Below are positions 43,936 through 52,319 of a DNA stretch of 64,000 nt, one piece after another. The stretch is from assembly GCF_001544095.1 (NCBI RefSeq), contig NZ_BCPT01000001.1:62001-126000 (forward strand), in the 5' to 3' direction. The DNA is from Enterococcus casseliflavus NBRC 100478 (GTDB lineage Bacteria; Bacillota; Bacilli; Lactobacillales; Enterococcaceae). A model generated the notes under the pieces. It ran no database searches. It worked only from the letters and a program-made list of their open reading frames with translations, and was not told the origin of the DNA. How positions within the stretch are numbered: position 1 is the stretch's first letter; the number at the start of each line of letters is the position of its first letter. A program made the position numbers and the translations under genes.

Positions 43936-44550
43936 TTAGTACCAACCATTTGCTTCCCAGAATGCTTTGGCAGCAGACCAAGAACCATAACGTGATGCAA
44001 CATATTCATCGGCAACCTTTTCTTGGTTAGCAGCTGAATAGTCACCATTTAAGTAAGAGTTGGTTAATTGGTAACGGCCATAGTATTGTCCGTTTGTCGC
44101 TGTGTAAGAACCACCAGATTCTTTGTTTGCGATCCATTCTTTTGCTGAAGCTTCTGAGCCGCTAGCTGAAGAGCTGTAGCTTGAGCTGCTTTGTGTGCTT
44201 GCAGCAGATTGTGTGTTGCTTGATTGTGAAGCTGCTGGTTCACTTGGTTGTTGTACACTTGCTGCAGCAGTCGTGTTTGCAGATTCTGTATAAGTGGCAG
44301 TGCCATCTGTAGGGATGATCAATGCTTCCCCAACAAAAATCAAGTTTTTATCAGCAATCTCGTTTGCTTCAACGATCGCATTGATCGTATCATCAGAGCT
44401 ATAACCATAAAAGTTAGTAGCGATTGTTGATAATGTATCACCAGATTGAACAGTGTATTGTTCGTCTGCAAAGGCGTCTTTCCCACCTAAGAAAAGGCCG
44501 AAACCGGCAAGGACAGCTGTACTAAGTAAAACAGTTTTTAAAGACTTCAT
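43936..44550 (-). CDS. Secreted LysM protein with transglycosylase-like C-terminus
   Basis: A 204-residue exported cell-wall protein. A signal peptide (residues 1-28, 'LLSTAVLAGFGLFLGG', cleavage near 'AFADEQ') is followed by one LysM domain ('YTVQSGDTLSTIATNFYGYSSDD' to 'LIIPTDG'). A Ser/Gln/Ala-rich linker comes next, then a 65-residue lytic-transglycosylase-like domain with the Glu in 'WIANKESGGSY' and 'YGRYQLTNSYLNGDYS'. It resembles enterococcal and lactobacillar Apf/IsaA-like proteins that remodel peptidoglycan. AAGGAG precedes the ATG at 44550. Confidence 0.85.
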   Translation of the reverse strand: MKSLKTVLLSTAVLAGFGLFLGGKDAFADEQYTVQSGDTLSTIATNFYGYSSDDTINAIVEANEIADKNLIFVGEALIIPTDGTATYTESANTTAAASVQQPSEPAASQSSNTQSAASTQSSSSYSSSASGSEASAKEWIANKESGGSYTATNGQYYGRYQLTNSYLNGDYSAANQEKVADEYVASRYGSWSAAKAFWEANGWY

Positions 44551-44878
44551 ATAATTAAATCTCCTTCTTTGAAACTCATTTTGCGTCATTTGAGATGACT
44601 CAAGCGCATAAACAAGTCTAACATCGAAGAATATTTCATAGGTAAAGAATTCATTACAGATGATTACGAAAACGACAGTTGCCTTACGTTTCGTAAGAAT
44701 TTGAGAATCCTATCATATCAAGCTTTACTATGCTGTAATTTTTAACATTACAGTTATTTTGTTTTCAGGTAAACCAGTTAACCTTAGAAAACCTTTCCTA
44801 TATTACAAAAAACCCTCTTTTTACACAGGATTGTAACAAAAGAAGGAACAAGACAAGGTCTCGTTCCTCATTTACTTT
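44551..44878 (-). other. Upstream region of the LysM gene with two inverted repeats
   Basis: About 330 bases without a gene. CTTACG-TTT-CGTAAG (44683-44697) is a perfect palindrome. CTGTAAT and ATTACAG (44733-44753) are inverted with a 7-base gap. Both lie upstream of the LysM gene and might be regulator sites; loose TGTAA boxes recall WalR sites but none has the correct spacing. Confidence 0.35.
44844..44868 (-). terminator. Terminator of the purine permease gene
   Basis: AGGAAC-AAGAC pairs with GTCTC-GTTCCT around AAG, with one mismatch, just after the stop. The T-tract is moderate. Confidence 0.65.
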
Positions 44879-46198
44879 CTATTTTTTCTTCACTGGGATC
44901 AATTTATTCATGATGATCGCCGCAATAGCGCTTAAAGCAATCGGTGAATCTAATAAATATTGTAAGAATTGAGGCGCAGATTCTTTGATTTCTGCTGGCA
45001 TAAACAACAAGCCGATGGCAATAATCAACGGTACCCCGATAATATACAACTCCCGCTCGGAAAACTCTTCATTCTTAATGACCCGAAAGCCGCTCAACAA
45101 AATAATGACGCAGACGACCGCGAACACGCCGCCGATGACAGCAGAAGGTACTGCGTGAATCAAGGCTGAAAGTTTTCCCATGAAGGACAATAGGATAAAC
45201 CAGACGGACGCCATCACAAAGACTTTTTTACTAGCAACCCCTGTAATCGAAATAATCCCTGCATTGGTAGAATAACCAGTTACAGGTGTCGTTCCAACTA
45301 AGGCGGCAACCAAGCAGCCTAACCCTTCACCGATCACGCCTTTATTGATCTGTTCATCCGTAACAGGTTCTTCTGTCACAGAACTGACCGCATACCAAGT
45401 ACCTGTTGTTTCTGCTAGGAGAACCATATAGATCACTAGCATCGTTAAGATCGCTGAAACATCAAAATGCAGGCCATAGTTTAGAAATACCAGTTTTGGC
45501 AGACTAAAGAAAGAAGCATCTGCCACCGACTGAAAATCAACGCCTCCCATAAAGGAAGCAATCACGGTACCGATAACCAAAGCAATAATGACCGAACTGA
45601 TTCGGAAGTATTTCCCCATTCCTGGAAAATAATCGCCTAACATGGAAAACAAGATCAAAATCGCCGCAGTAATCGCAGCTAACAACATGTTTTGATTGGC
45701 ACTTAGTGTTTCAGTGGCAGGATAGATATTGCTGGTAAATGCTGTTGGCAGCAGCGTCAAACCAACGATCATGATGATCGTCCCACTGACGATCGTAGGA
45801 ATAAAATGACGAACGATATACTTATAGATGCCAGTAAAACCTAGTAAAATGACTGCTGCAGCACCAACAATGCTGGCACCTAACACCGTGTCCATACCGT
45901 TGGCACCAAAATAAATACCGATGATCGCTCCAACGGGTACAAAGGATGGTCCTTGACATACGGGTAATTTCAAGAAAAAGAGGACTTGGATCAAAGAAGC
46001 GATCCCTGCTCCTAAAAAGGTCGATTGGATCAAACCTGATGCGTCTGAAGAGGACATCGCCACCGCGGTTGCGATAATAAATGGCGGCACATACACGTCC
46101 ATTGCCAACACATGCTGTAATCCTAAAAGTACTGCTTGACCAAAGGGAATGTCTTCATTCATTCCGATCGTTAAATGTTTGTTTTTCGTTGATTCCAC
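44879..46198 (-). CDS. NCS2-family nucleobase permease (xanthine/uracil type)
   Basis: A 439-residue permease with about 13 transmembrane segments. 'GLQHVLAMDVYVPPFI' is the family's first-helix sequence, 'VCQGPSFVPVGAIIGI' the substrate-binding region, and 'GTTPVTGYSTNAGIISIT' in the second repeat corresponds to the conserved Q/E-N-x-G-x2-x2-T-x-V/R-G region with a Thr/Ser-rich variant. The adjacent guanine deaminase suggests purine uptake. The start is a GTG at 46198 after GAGGAG. The gene is 13 bases downstream of guaD. Confidence 0.9.
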   Translation of the reverse strand: MESTKNKHLTIGMNEDIPFGQAVLLGLQHVLAMDVYVPPFIIATAVAMSSSDASGLIQSTFLGAGIASLIQVLFFLKLPVCQGPSFVPVGAIIGIYFGANGMDTVLGASIVGAAAVILLGFTGIYKYIVRHFIPTIVSGTIIMIVGLTLLPTAFTSNIYPATETLSANQNMLLAAITAAILILFSMLGDYFPGMGKYFRISSVIIALVIGTVIASFMGGVDFQSVADASFFSLPKLVFLNYGLHFDVSAILTMLVIYMVLLAETTGTWYAVSSVTEEPVTDEQINKGVIGEGLGCLVAALVGTTPVTGYSTNAGIISITGVASKKVFVMASVWFILLSFMGKLSALIHAVPSAVIGGVFAVVCVIILLSGFRVIKNEEFSERELYIIGVPLIIAIGLLFMPAEIKESAPQFLQYLLDSPIALSAIAAIIMNKLIPVKKK

Positions 46199-46211
46199 TG
46201 TCTCATTCTCC

Positions 46212-47567
46212 TCATTTTTCGTGTACTTTTTTTCCTTGGACCCAGACTTGGCGAATATTTTGCATCGTTGCTAAGTACAGGATTTTTTGTAGTCTTGCTT
46301 CGGGTGAGGTGAACACACCGAAGTCAGGCAAAGGATTTTCTTTTTGTCGCGTATCGATCACTTGCACATCAAACGCATACCCTTCTTTGATGACACCTAC
46401 TGGTAATTTCAGTGCCTCACCGCCGCCTTTTGTCGCCAATGAGAACGCATCGATCACGGATATACGAGAATCAGCTACTCCTCGTGTGTTTTGAGGAAGC
46501 GTGACATCCACGCCATCTTCTAACATTCTCGAAGACATCACAGCTTGTTTGATGTTGTCATACAAACTCGGTGAAAAACCGCCGGAGATATCTGTTCCTA
46601 AACCAATCGTGACTCCTTGTTCTTTCAAGCGCTTGATTGGGATCACGCCATTGGCAAAGTAGGCATTTGAAATGGGACAGTGCGCAACTGCGGCGCCGGT
46701 TTCAACAAAACGAACACCGTCAGCTGGGCTGATGAAATTGCCATGAGCCATCACTGCTTTTTCACGCAACAAGCCAAAATCTTGCAGCACTTCGGTATCC
46801 GTTTTACCAAATCGTTCTTGAACAAAGTCATGTTCCCATTGCCCTTCACTGCAGTGGGTCTGAACATGAACATCATATTTTTCAGCCAATGCGCCTAACC
46901 CTGCCAAGCCTTCATCGGTACAGCTGGGGACAAATCGCGGAGTGACCACAGGATAAACGCCTTGTGGGGCGGTCTTTGCGATTGCTTGTACTTCTTGAAT
47001 AAAACGTTCTGTATCCGCTAATGCCTCTTCTGTTGACGCGTCTCGATAAAAAGCAGGATTGGCTTGGGGATCGTCCATAACGACTTTTCCGACTAATCCC
47101 CGTTGACCAAGAGCGGCACAAGTCTTCGCCAATTGAAGGCTCGCTTCTAGATGGATCGTTGCAAAATAAAGAACCGTTGTCGTTCCTCTTGCCAATAGCT
47201 GCGCCACCAAATCTTGATAGACAGCTTTGGCAAATGCTGGATCGGCATATTTTGCCTCCAGTGGAAACGTGCATTCATCTAACCAGACATTTAACGGTTC
47301 ATCTAACGCGATCCCTGCTTGCGGCCATTGTGGTGCGTGGACATGCAGATCGACAAACCCTGGTAAAAAGCACTGGCCTTCAGATAAAGCCTGAAGATTC
47401 TCTGATGCTTTTGCCAGCTCTGCCTCATACCCTTGATCTGTTTTGGCAGTAACTTTCGTGATGATCCCTGCGTCATCGACTTGAATCAAAGCTTCTTCTA
47501 TATACTCCAATTTTCCATCACTTGGCGTATGGAAAACATCTCCTTTAAAATAGCGAATGGTTGCCAT
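46212..47567 (-). CDS. guaD: Guanine deaminase
   Basis: A 451-residue amidohydrolase converting guanine to xanthine. The metal site 'FVDLHVHAPQWPQAG' is near residue 72, and the family segment 'PLNVWLDECTFPLEAKYAD' follows it. 'QTHCSEGQWE' and 'GLGTDISGGFSPS' hold the remaining His and Asp ligands. GGGGGAAA lies before the ATG. It leads an operon with the NCS2 permease and has a PurBox upstream, so it is a purine salvage unit. Confidence 0.95.
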   Translation of the reverse strand: MATIRYFKGDVFHTPSDGKLEYIEEALIQVDDAGIITKVTAKTDQGYEAELAKASENLQALSEGQCFLPGFVDLHVHAPQWPQAGIALDEPLNVWLDECTFPLEAKYADPAFAKAVYQDLVAQLLARGTTTVLYFATIHLEASLQLAKTCAALGQRGLVGKVVMDDPQANPAFYRDASTEEALADTERFIQEVQAIAKTAPQGVYPVVTPRFVPSCTDEGLAGLGALAEKYDVHVQTHCSEGQWEHDFVQERFGKTDTEVLQDFGLLREKAVMAHGNFISPADGVRFVETGAAVAHCPISNAYFANGVIPIKRLKEQGVTIGLGTDISGGFSPSLYDNIKQAVMSSRMLEDGVDVTLPQNTRGVADSRISVIDAFSLATKGGGEALKLPVGVIKEGYAFDVQVIDTRQKENPLPDFGVFTSPEARLQKILYLATMQNIRQVWVQGKKVHEK

Positions 47568-47651
47568 TTGTTTGATTTCCCCCGTTCTCTAAGACATTGT
47601 CAGGAAAAAGCCGTTCATTTAATGTTCCTTTTTCACTAACACGATGTTCTT

Positions 47652-47727
47652 ATTTTAACGCTATTCGAAAATAGTGCAATAAAATTCACTATCATAAAGG
47701 AAGATAAAACGCTGAACGTTCGGTTTT
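47652..47727 (-). promoter_or_regulatory. guaD promoter with PurBox
   Basis: TTGCAC (47674-47679) and TAAAAT (47652-47657) are 16 bases apart. AAAACCGAACGTT (47715-47727) fits the lactococcal PurBox AWWWCCGAACWWT at all but one base. Its centre lies about 76 bases before the expected start point, the spacing known for activation by PurR in Lactococcus. Confidence 0.75.
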
Positions 47728-47737
47728 TATGCGATTT

Positions 47738-47773
47738 CAAAAAAAGACACCGTCTAGAAATAAGACAGTGTCT
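47738..47773 (-). terminator. Terminator of the higBA-like operon
   Basis: AGACACTGTCT pairs with AGACGGTGTCT (one G-T pair) around a 7-base loop on the minus strand, followed by seven T. Confidence 0.85.
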
Positions 47774-47819
47774 GCTTTTTGAGAATATTCGCTTGGTTTA
47801 TCTATAACTAAGGCGTTAC

Positions 47820-48095
47820 CTAAACTAGACTAACGGTCAGGGTTTTTCCGAGGGCGGAAGCAAGTTTGGATAATGTTTCGAAACTTGTATTATCCCCTCT
47901 CTCAATACGTGCAATGGTTGACTGAGGAACAGCGGCGAGCTCTGCAAGTTCTCTTTGTGTGAGTCCTGCACTTTCTCGCGCTTTCATCAATGCTACAGCA
48001 CTAGCAAGTTTCGCTTTTTCAGCTTCATATTCAGCTTTGAATTCAGTATCTTTCATTTTTTCTTTTAAAAAATCATTGAATTTAACTGTTGGCAT
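47820..48095 (-). CDS. higA: HigA-like antitoxin (XRE)
   Basis: A 91-residue protein. A charged helical N-terminus ('FLKEKMKDTEFKAEYEAEKAKLASAVALMKARE') leads into an XRE helix-turn-helix ('GLTQRELAELAAVPQSTIARIERG', residues about 46-69). The N-terminal helix probably binds the toxin and the HTH the operator. The start at 48095 follows GAGGAGGAG and lies inside the toxin gene by 14 bases. This toxin-first order is typical of HigBA systems. Confidence 0.85.
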   Translation of the reverse strand: MPTVKFNDFLKEKMKDTEFKAEYEAEKAKLASAVALMKARESAGLTQRELAELAAVPQSTIARIERGDNTSFETLSKLASALGKTLTVSLV

Positions 48096-48450
48096 CTTTG
48101 ATCTCCTCCTCAAATTCTTTTCGGATCTCTATCGCTTTTGCTATTTCTTGAATTGGCGTCTTCTGCGTTTTCTTGGTGAAACCATGGGTAATAATGAATT
48201 TAGAACCTAGCCAATGAAAATATAAAGCTCTTTGAATGTTTCCTCCAATTCCTGATCTCAGCTCAAATAGGTTATCTCCCAGTTTTTTCACCCATTTCAT
48301 TTTTTGAGCGATCAGTATTCCATGTTCTTCCACATTCGCAATGACTGCTAACATTTTTTTCTGGTCTTTCTCAGGTAACTGTTCAAAAAACTCAATAAAT
48401 TCATTGTGTCCATTTGGTCGCTCATAAAACTCAAACTTAGGTTTGTCCAT
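48082..48450 (-). CDS. higB: HigB/RelE-superfamily toxin (Gp49-like)
   Basis: A 122-residue protein of the phage-derived Gp49/HigB type within the RelE fold. 'MKWVKKLGDNLFELRSGIGGNIQRALYFHW' and 'FIITHGFTKKTQKTPIQEI' are the family core, with Arg and Lys residues that contact ribosome-bound mRNA. The expected activity is ribosome-dependent mRNA cleavage. There is no ribosome binding site before the ATG at 48450 and the predicted start point is only about five bases upstream, so translation may be nearly leaderless. It is first in the pair. Confidence 0.85.
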   Translation of the reverse strand: MDKPKFEFYERPNGHNEFIEFFEQLPEKDQKKMLAVIANVEEHGILIAQKMKWVKKLGDNLFELRSGIGGNIQRALYFHWLGSKFIITHGFTKKTQKTPIQEIAKAIEIRKEFEEEIKDANS

Positions 48451-48453
48451 ATA

Positions 48454-48490
48454 CAAATGATAGCATATATGCCATCATTTGTCGATTCAA
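48454..48490 (-). promoter_or_regulatory. higBA promoter with 28-bp palindromic operator
   Basis: TTGAAT (48485-48490) and TATGCT (48462-48467) are exactly 17 bases apart. A 28-base palindrome (48454-48481), with arms CAAATGATAGCATA and TATGCCATCATTTG and one mismatched pair, covers spacer, -10 and start point. Autorepression by HigA is expected. Confidence 0.8.
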
Positions 48491-48619
48491 GTTACCGTTC
48501 ATTATTCTTTCTTAGACTTTATTCCCTATAATTGGTTTCATCTTTTTTTCTAGTTGATACAAAACTACTTAACATTCTCTTTGTCGATGAAACCGAATCA
48601 ACTCCAAATCATTTCTCCA

Positions 48620-49954
48620 TTATTTTTCTTTACGATTCCTACGAAATACCACCAATCCACCTACTAGCAAACACAGTAATCCTGCAATCGAGCCCCATTT
48701 TGCTGGCTCTAAAAAGCTTTGGATCCTTGAGGTCTGATTCGTTGCCGTCGTTCCTGATAGCTGAAACAAGAAAGCCAGCGGCTGATGTTCAAAACGAAGA
48801 ATGACAAATAGGAGTGTCATCAAAAGAAATTGATGTACCAGACTCCCTTTGCTTTGTGTGGCATACTTGGCTAAACTCCGCTGCTCGATTGCTTCGGGTT
48901 TTGCCGTCAAATACTGTTTCGTGAGCCATTGATTCAATCCCGCATTAAAGAAACTAATGACAAATAAACTTATTGGGATCAAAAGATCGCTGCTAAATAG
49001 AAGAACACCAACCATCAATCCAAGCAAATACGCCGGTACTAACTGTTTTTCTAGCAAGCGTGCGAGTTTTCCTCCGAGAAACATGGCACCAAAAAGGCCC
49101 AGTGCATATGGTAAGTAAACGTGCGTGCTTAGCGCTTGTGCTCCAAATCGACCGGTAACATACACCGAGCCGAAAAGAAAAAGAAAGTTTCCGATCACCC
49201 CACGAATGAAGGTGAGCACATTTAGATGAAGTGGCTGTTTCCACGATCGGCTGCGTTTCGTTAAAGTGATCAGCAGCAAAGCAAAGAGAAACAAGAAACC
49301 AGTGATCGCCCACTCAAAGAGGGCATTCGACTTGATCAGCCTGGCTGCTCGCAAGCCAAACAGTAAGAGAAAGAAAAAGAAATACAACAAAAATTGCTTG
49401 TTGAATAACTGGTTGCGCTGCATCAGCGGTCTTTTCGGTAGGTTTTTGAAGGTTTGACTACTCTTAGCCGCCAGCACAAAGAGTGCAAGATAACTGCCAA
49501 ATAGACCAATGCCCTGAAGGTCATCAGGCAACCGTAAGGCAAACAATAAAACGAAAAGAAAGAACAGCGCCTCCTTCCAATCATTTTTCAGCGGCTGTTC
49601 AGTGAGCTTGGCTTTTTGGCGTACCATCAGGTCAGCTGGCGGCAGCCAAGAAGCACTGACCCCCAACAAACCAGCAGCTGGCAAGAGTGCCACGCTCCAC
49701 CAAGTGCTCAAGATACCCACCAATGCGCCAGCACCGCCGATCAAGACACTGGCTGCTAACAGCGATGGTGCGAAAAGCGCCGTAAGCGTCTGTAAGAAAA
49801 AGACCCCTGTCATGCGAAAGGTATAAAAGAGCGCAAAGGCTAATGCTGCACTTAGCGACTGCTCTTTGCTCAAAGATAAGAAATAAAGATACGGGATGAT
49901 CGTGATCGTATTGCTGATGATCAAAAGTGCGGTATGGGATTTTTTGTATATCAT
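48620..49954 (-). CDS. MFS-like polytopic membrane protein
   Basis: A 444-residue protein with about 12 hydrophobic segments, mostly 18-22 residues long, split by a polar loop near residues 185-200. The C-terminus has a basic tail ('FRRNRKEK') after a last helix. I find no clear MFS signature ('GxxxDRxGRR'), so a distant major-facilitator or polysaccharide/flippase-type transporter are both possible. GAGGAATT lies before the ATG. It is single-gene and the substrate is unknown. Confidence 0.6.
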   Translation of the reverse strand: MIYKKSHTALLIISNTITIIPYLYFLSLSKEQSLSAALAFALFYTFRMTGVFFLQTLTALFAPSLLAASVLIGGAGALVGILSTWWSVALLPAAGLLGVSASWLPPADLMVRQKAKLTEQPLKNDWKEALFFLFVLLFALRLPDDLQGIGLFGSYLALFVLAAKSSQTFKNLPKRPLMQRNQLFNKQFLLYFFFFLLLFGLRAARLIKSNALFEWAITGFLFLFALLLITLTKRSRSWKQPLHLNVLTFIRGVIGNFLFLFGSVYVTGRFGAQALSTHVYLPYALGLFGAMFLGGKLARLLEKQLVPAYLLGLMVGVLLFSSDLLIPISLFVISFFNAGLNQWLTKQYLTAKPEAIEQRSLAKYATQSKGSLVHQFLLMTLLFVILRFEHQPLAFLFQLSGTTATNQTSRIQSFLEPAKWGSIAGLLCLLVGGLVVFRRNRKEK

Positions 49955-50032
49955 CTAAATTCCTCTACTATTGATTGTAGTCTTATTATTTTTTCTATTC
50001 TTGATAGTAGGTAGTCATTATAAGCAAGTCCT

Positions 50033-52144
50033 CTATTTAATCCAAAGGCCATTCCTATCCTCCACCACCTTTAATTTACTATTCGGCTGTAACTGGCATT
50101 CGATTTCTCCCCCTTGAAGCTTCACTCTGATTGCTTCTTGCTGATAAGTGATCGTAAAGGTCAGTGATTCGATTTTCTGTGGCAAATGATTCGCCAAGTG
50201 AAGTCCGCGATCATAGGTCAGACCAGCAAAACCATAAATCAAACTCAACCAGCTGCCGCCCATATTGGCAGCATGAACACCGTCTACAACATTCTTTTGC
50301 AAATCATTGAGATCCATCAGTGCGGTATCCATGAAGTAGCGATACGCTTTTTCAGTGTCGCCGATTCGGCTAGCCATCACACTAAAGATGGAACGAGACA
50401 ACGAGGAGTCATGGGTCGTCACCTGCTCGTAATAGTCATAGTCTCTTGTTAATTGATCTGCTGAAAATTCATGGGTAAACAGCATCTCTGCTAAAACCGT
50501 ATCTGCTTGCTTGCATACTTGATACTTATAAATGATCATTGGATGATAGTGAAGTAGAAGCGGATAATTCTCAGCAGGTGTTTCCTCAAATGGCCACAGC
50601 GCTTGATCTAAGAAGGAATCATCTTGTTTCGTTAGCTGCCGCTCTTCATCGTAACCGAAGTACATCAAGTCAGCCGCTTTTTCCCAATCGGCAATCAATT
50701 CTTGATAGACATGGTATCGTTTGGCCAATTCGACCGCATAGCGTAAGTTATTTTGTACCATTTTGTTTGTATAAAAATTGTTGTTTACCAAAGCGCTGTA
50801 TTCGTCTGGTCCTGTCACTCCATGAATACAAAACCGCTCTTGTCCTTCTTTTACAGCAAACGTGCCATAATGAAACCAGAATTTCGCTGTTTCAAAAACG
50901 ACTTCTTTACCAATTTCTTCAATAAAGGGTTGATCACCCGTGATACGTTCATATAATTGAAAGCCATAAACGATATCGGCATTGATATGCAGCTGTGCTG
51001 TACCTGCTGGATAATAGGCACTCGTTTCATTACCGTCAATCGTACGCCAAGCGAACAATGCCCCAGCTTGATTCAATTCTTTTGCTCGTTTTTTGGCTTG
51101 CGGCAAAATACTTGCACGATAGGAAAGCAAGCTTTTGGCTATCTCGGGGTTCGTATAAATGAAGAAAGGCAGTAGATACATTTCTGTATCCCAAAAATAA
51201 TGTCCTTCATATCCTTCACCTGTAAGCCCTTTTGCGGCAAAATTCGTTTTTCCATCACGCCCTGCACCTTGGTTCAAATGAAACAAATTGAAACGGATCC
51301 CTTTTTGCAAATAGTCATCCCCCACGATTTGAATATCGCTGGCTTGCCAGAAAGATTGATAGTAATCCGCTTGTTCTTTTAATAAGACAGAAAACTCATC
51401 GACGCTCTGCTGAAATGGTGTCTCACCAATCCTTTGCAACAATTTGACCTGAAAAATCGAAGTTGACGGTTCTCCAACAGTCAAATGCTGCTTTTCTTGA
51501 TGTAGCTGAATAGCGATTTTCTTTTGACTATTTGGTGCTGTCCATACTTGGTATGCGCCCATTTGTTCTTTTTCCAATTGATGATTCTTACTGGCAACTC
51601 GAGGATCATCTGTTTTATTGACAGAGAATTGCTGATTTAATGTGTGGGATAGTTCGATCGGTTCTGAAAAATCGGCTGTTATCACTTCATAGCGGCAAAC
51701 ATAGAGTTCACTGCGCGTCATTGACGCAAACGAAGTTAACCCCAACTCAAAAGACTTTCCAGTCGGAGTAGTGATCTGATAACTTTCCGTTAGAACCCCA
51801 TCAGCTAATTTAAGACTCATTTGGGTTCGTTCGACTTGCCATTCCTCAACCGAAGAATCCTCCTCGCCGATTTTCAAAATAACTCCACGCAAGTTGGGCA
51901 GTTTGCAAATCGTTTGATGTTCTTTTGCATACCCATAAGCCCATTCGCCATACTGAATCGGCTCGCTGTCAAAAAAGCCGTTGACAAACGCCCCAGGATT
52001 TCCTGGGTACAATTGATTGACCTTCAAAGGATGTCCTGCACGGACGCCGATTTGCCCATTTCCTAAAGCGAACAATGTTTCTAGATACTCCATTTTCTGA
52101 TGAGAAAGCTCATCAGCTGTCAATAGAAAGTCGTTTTTCTTCAT
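50033..52144 (-). CDS. GH65-family glycoside phosphorylase
   Basis: A 703-residue enzyme of the maltose/kojibiose/trehalose phosphorylase family, somewhat shorter than the usual 750-790. The N-terminal beta-sandwich is followed by an (alpha/alpha)6 barrel, with the catalytic Glu in 'HGVTGPDEYSALVNNNFYTN' and the family sequence 'GYEGHYFWDTEMYLLPFF'. It uses phosphate to split an alpha-glucoside into beta-glucose 1-phosphate. No beta-phosphoglucomutase gene is adjacent, so the disaccharide cannot be named. GGAGGATAA precedes the ATG. It diverges from an amidohydrolase gene. Confidence 0.9.
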   Translation of the reverse strand: MKKNDFLLTADELSHQKMEYLETLFALGNGQIGVRAGHPLKVNQLYPGNPGAFVNGFFDSEPIQYGEWAYGYAKEHQTICKLPNLRGVILKIGEEDSSVEEWQVERTQMSLKLADGVLTESYQITTPTGKSFELGLTSFASMTRSELYVCRYEVITADFSEPIELSHTLNQQFSVNKTDDPRVASKNHQLEKEQMGAYQVWTAPNSQKKIAIQLHQEKQHLTVGEPSTSIFQVKLLQRIGETPFQQSVDEFSVLLKEQADYYQSFWQASDIQIVGDDYLQKGIRFNLFHLNQGAGRDGKTNFAAKGLTGEGYEGHYFWDTEMYLLPFFIYTNPEIAKSLLSYRASILPQAKKRAKELNQAGALFAWRTIDGNETSAYYPAGTAQLHINADIVYGFQLYERITGDQPFIEEIGKEVVFETAKFWFHYGTFAVKEGQERFCIHGVTGPDEYSALVNNNFYTNKMVQNNLRYAVELAKRYHVYQELIADWEKAADLMYFGYDEERQLTKQDDSFLDQALWPFEETPAENYPLLLHYHPMIIYKYQVCKQADTVLAEMLFTHEFSADQLTRDYDYYEQVTTHDSSLSRSIFSVMASRIGDTEKAYRYFMDTALMDLNDLQKNVVDGVHAANMGGSWLSLIYGFAGLTYDRGLHLANHLPQKIESLTFTITYQQEAIRVKLQGGEIECQLQPNSKLKVVEDRNGLWIK

Positions 52145-52319
52145 CCTTTATCCTCCAAGTCTTTTGGTTTATTCCTCGTTATCTTCACTTAGTTTCTATC
52201 CTACACTTCTAGCCAATGATTGCAAGGCTCAGCACTTCGTCTTTTTGCCACAAGCATCTCTTTAGAGCCGAGCAGCGAATGTATGATACCATGAAGCAAA
52301 TACGAAAGAAGGCGATTTC

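Noticed and set aside
46081-46494. 137-codon plus-strand frame across the guaD-permease junction
   Set aside because: Both real genes on the other strand have full family motifs; this frame shows none.
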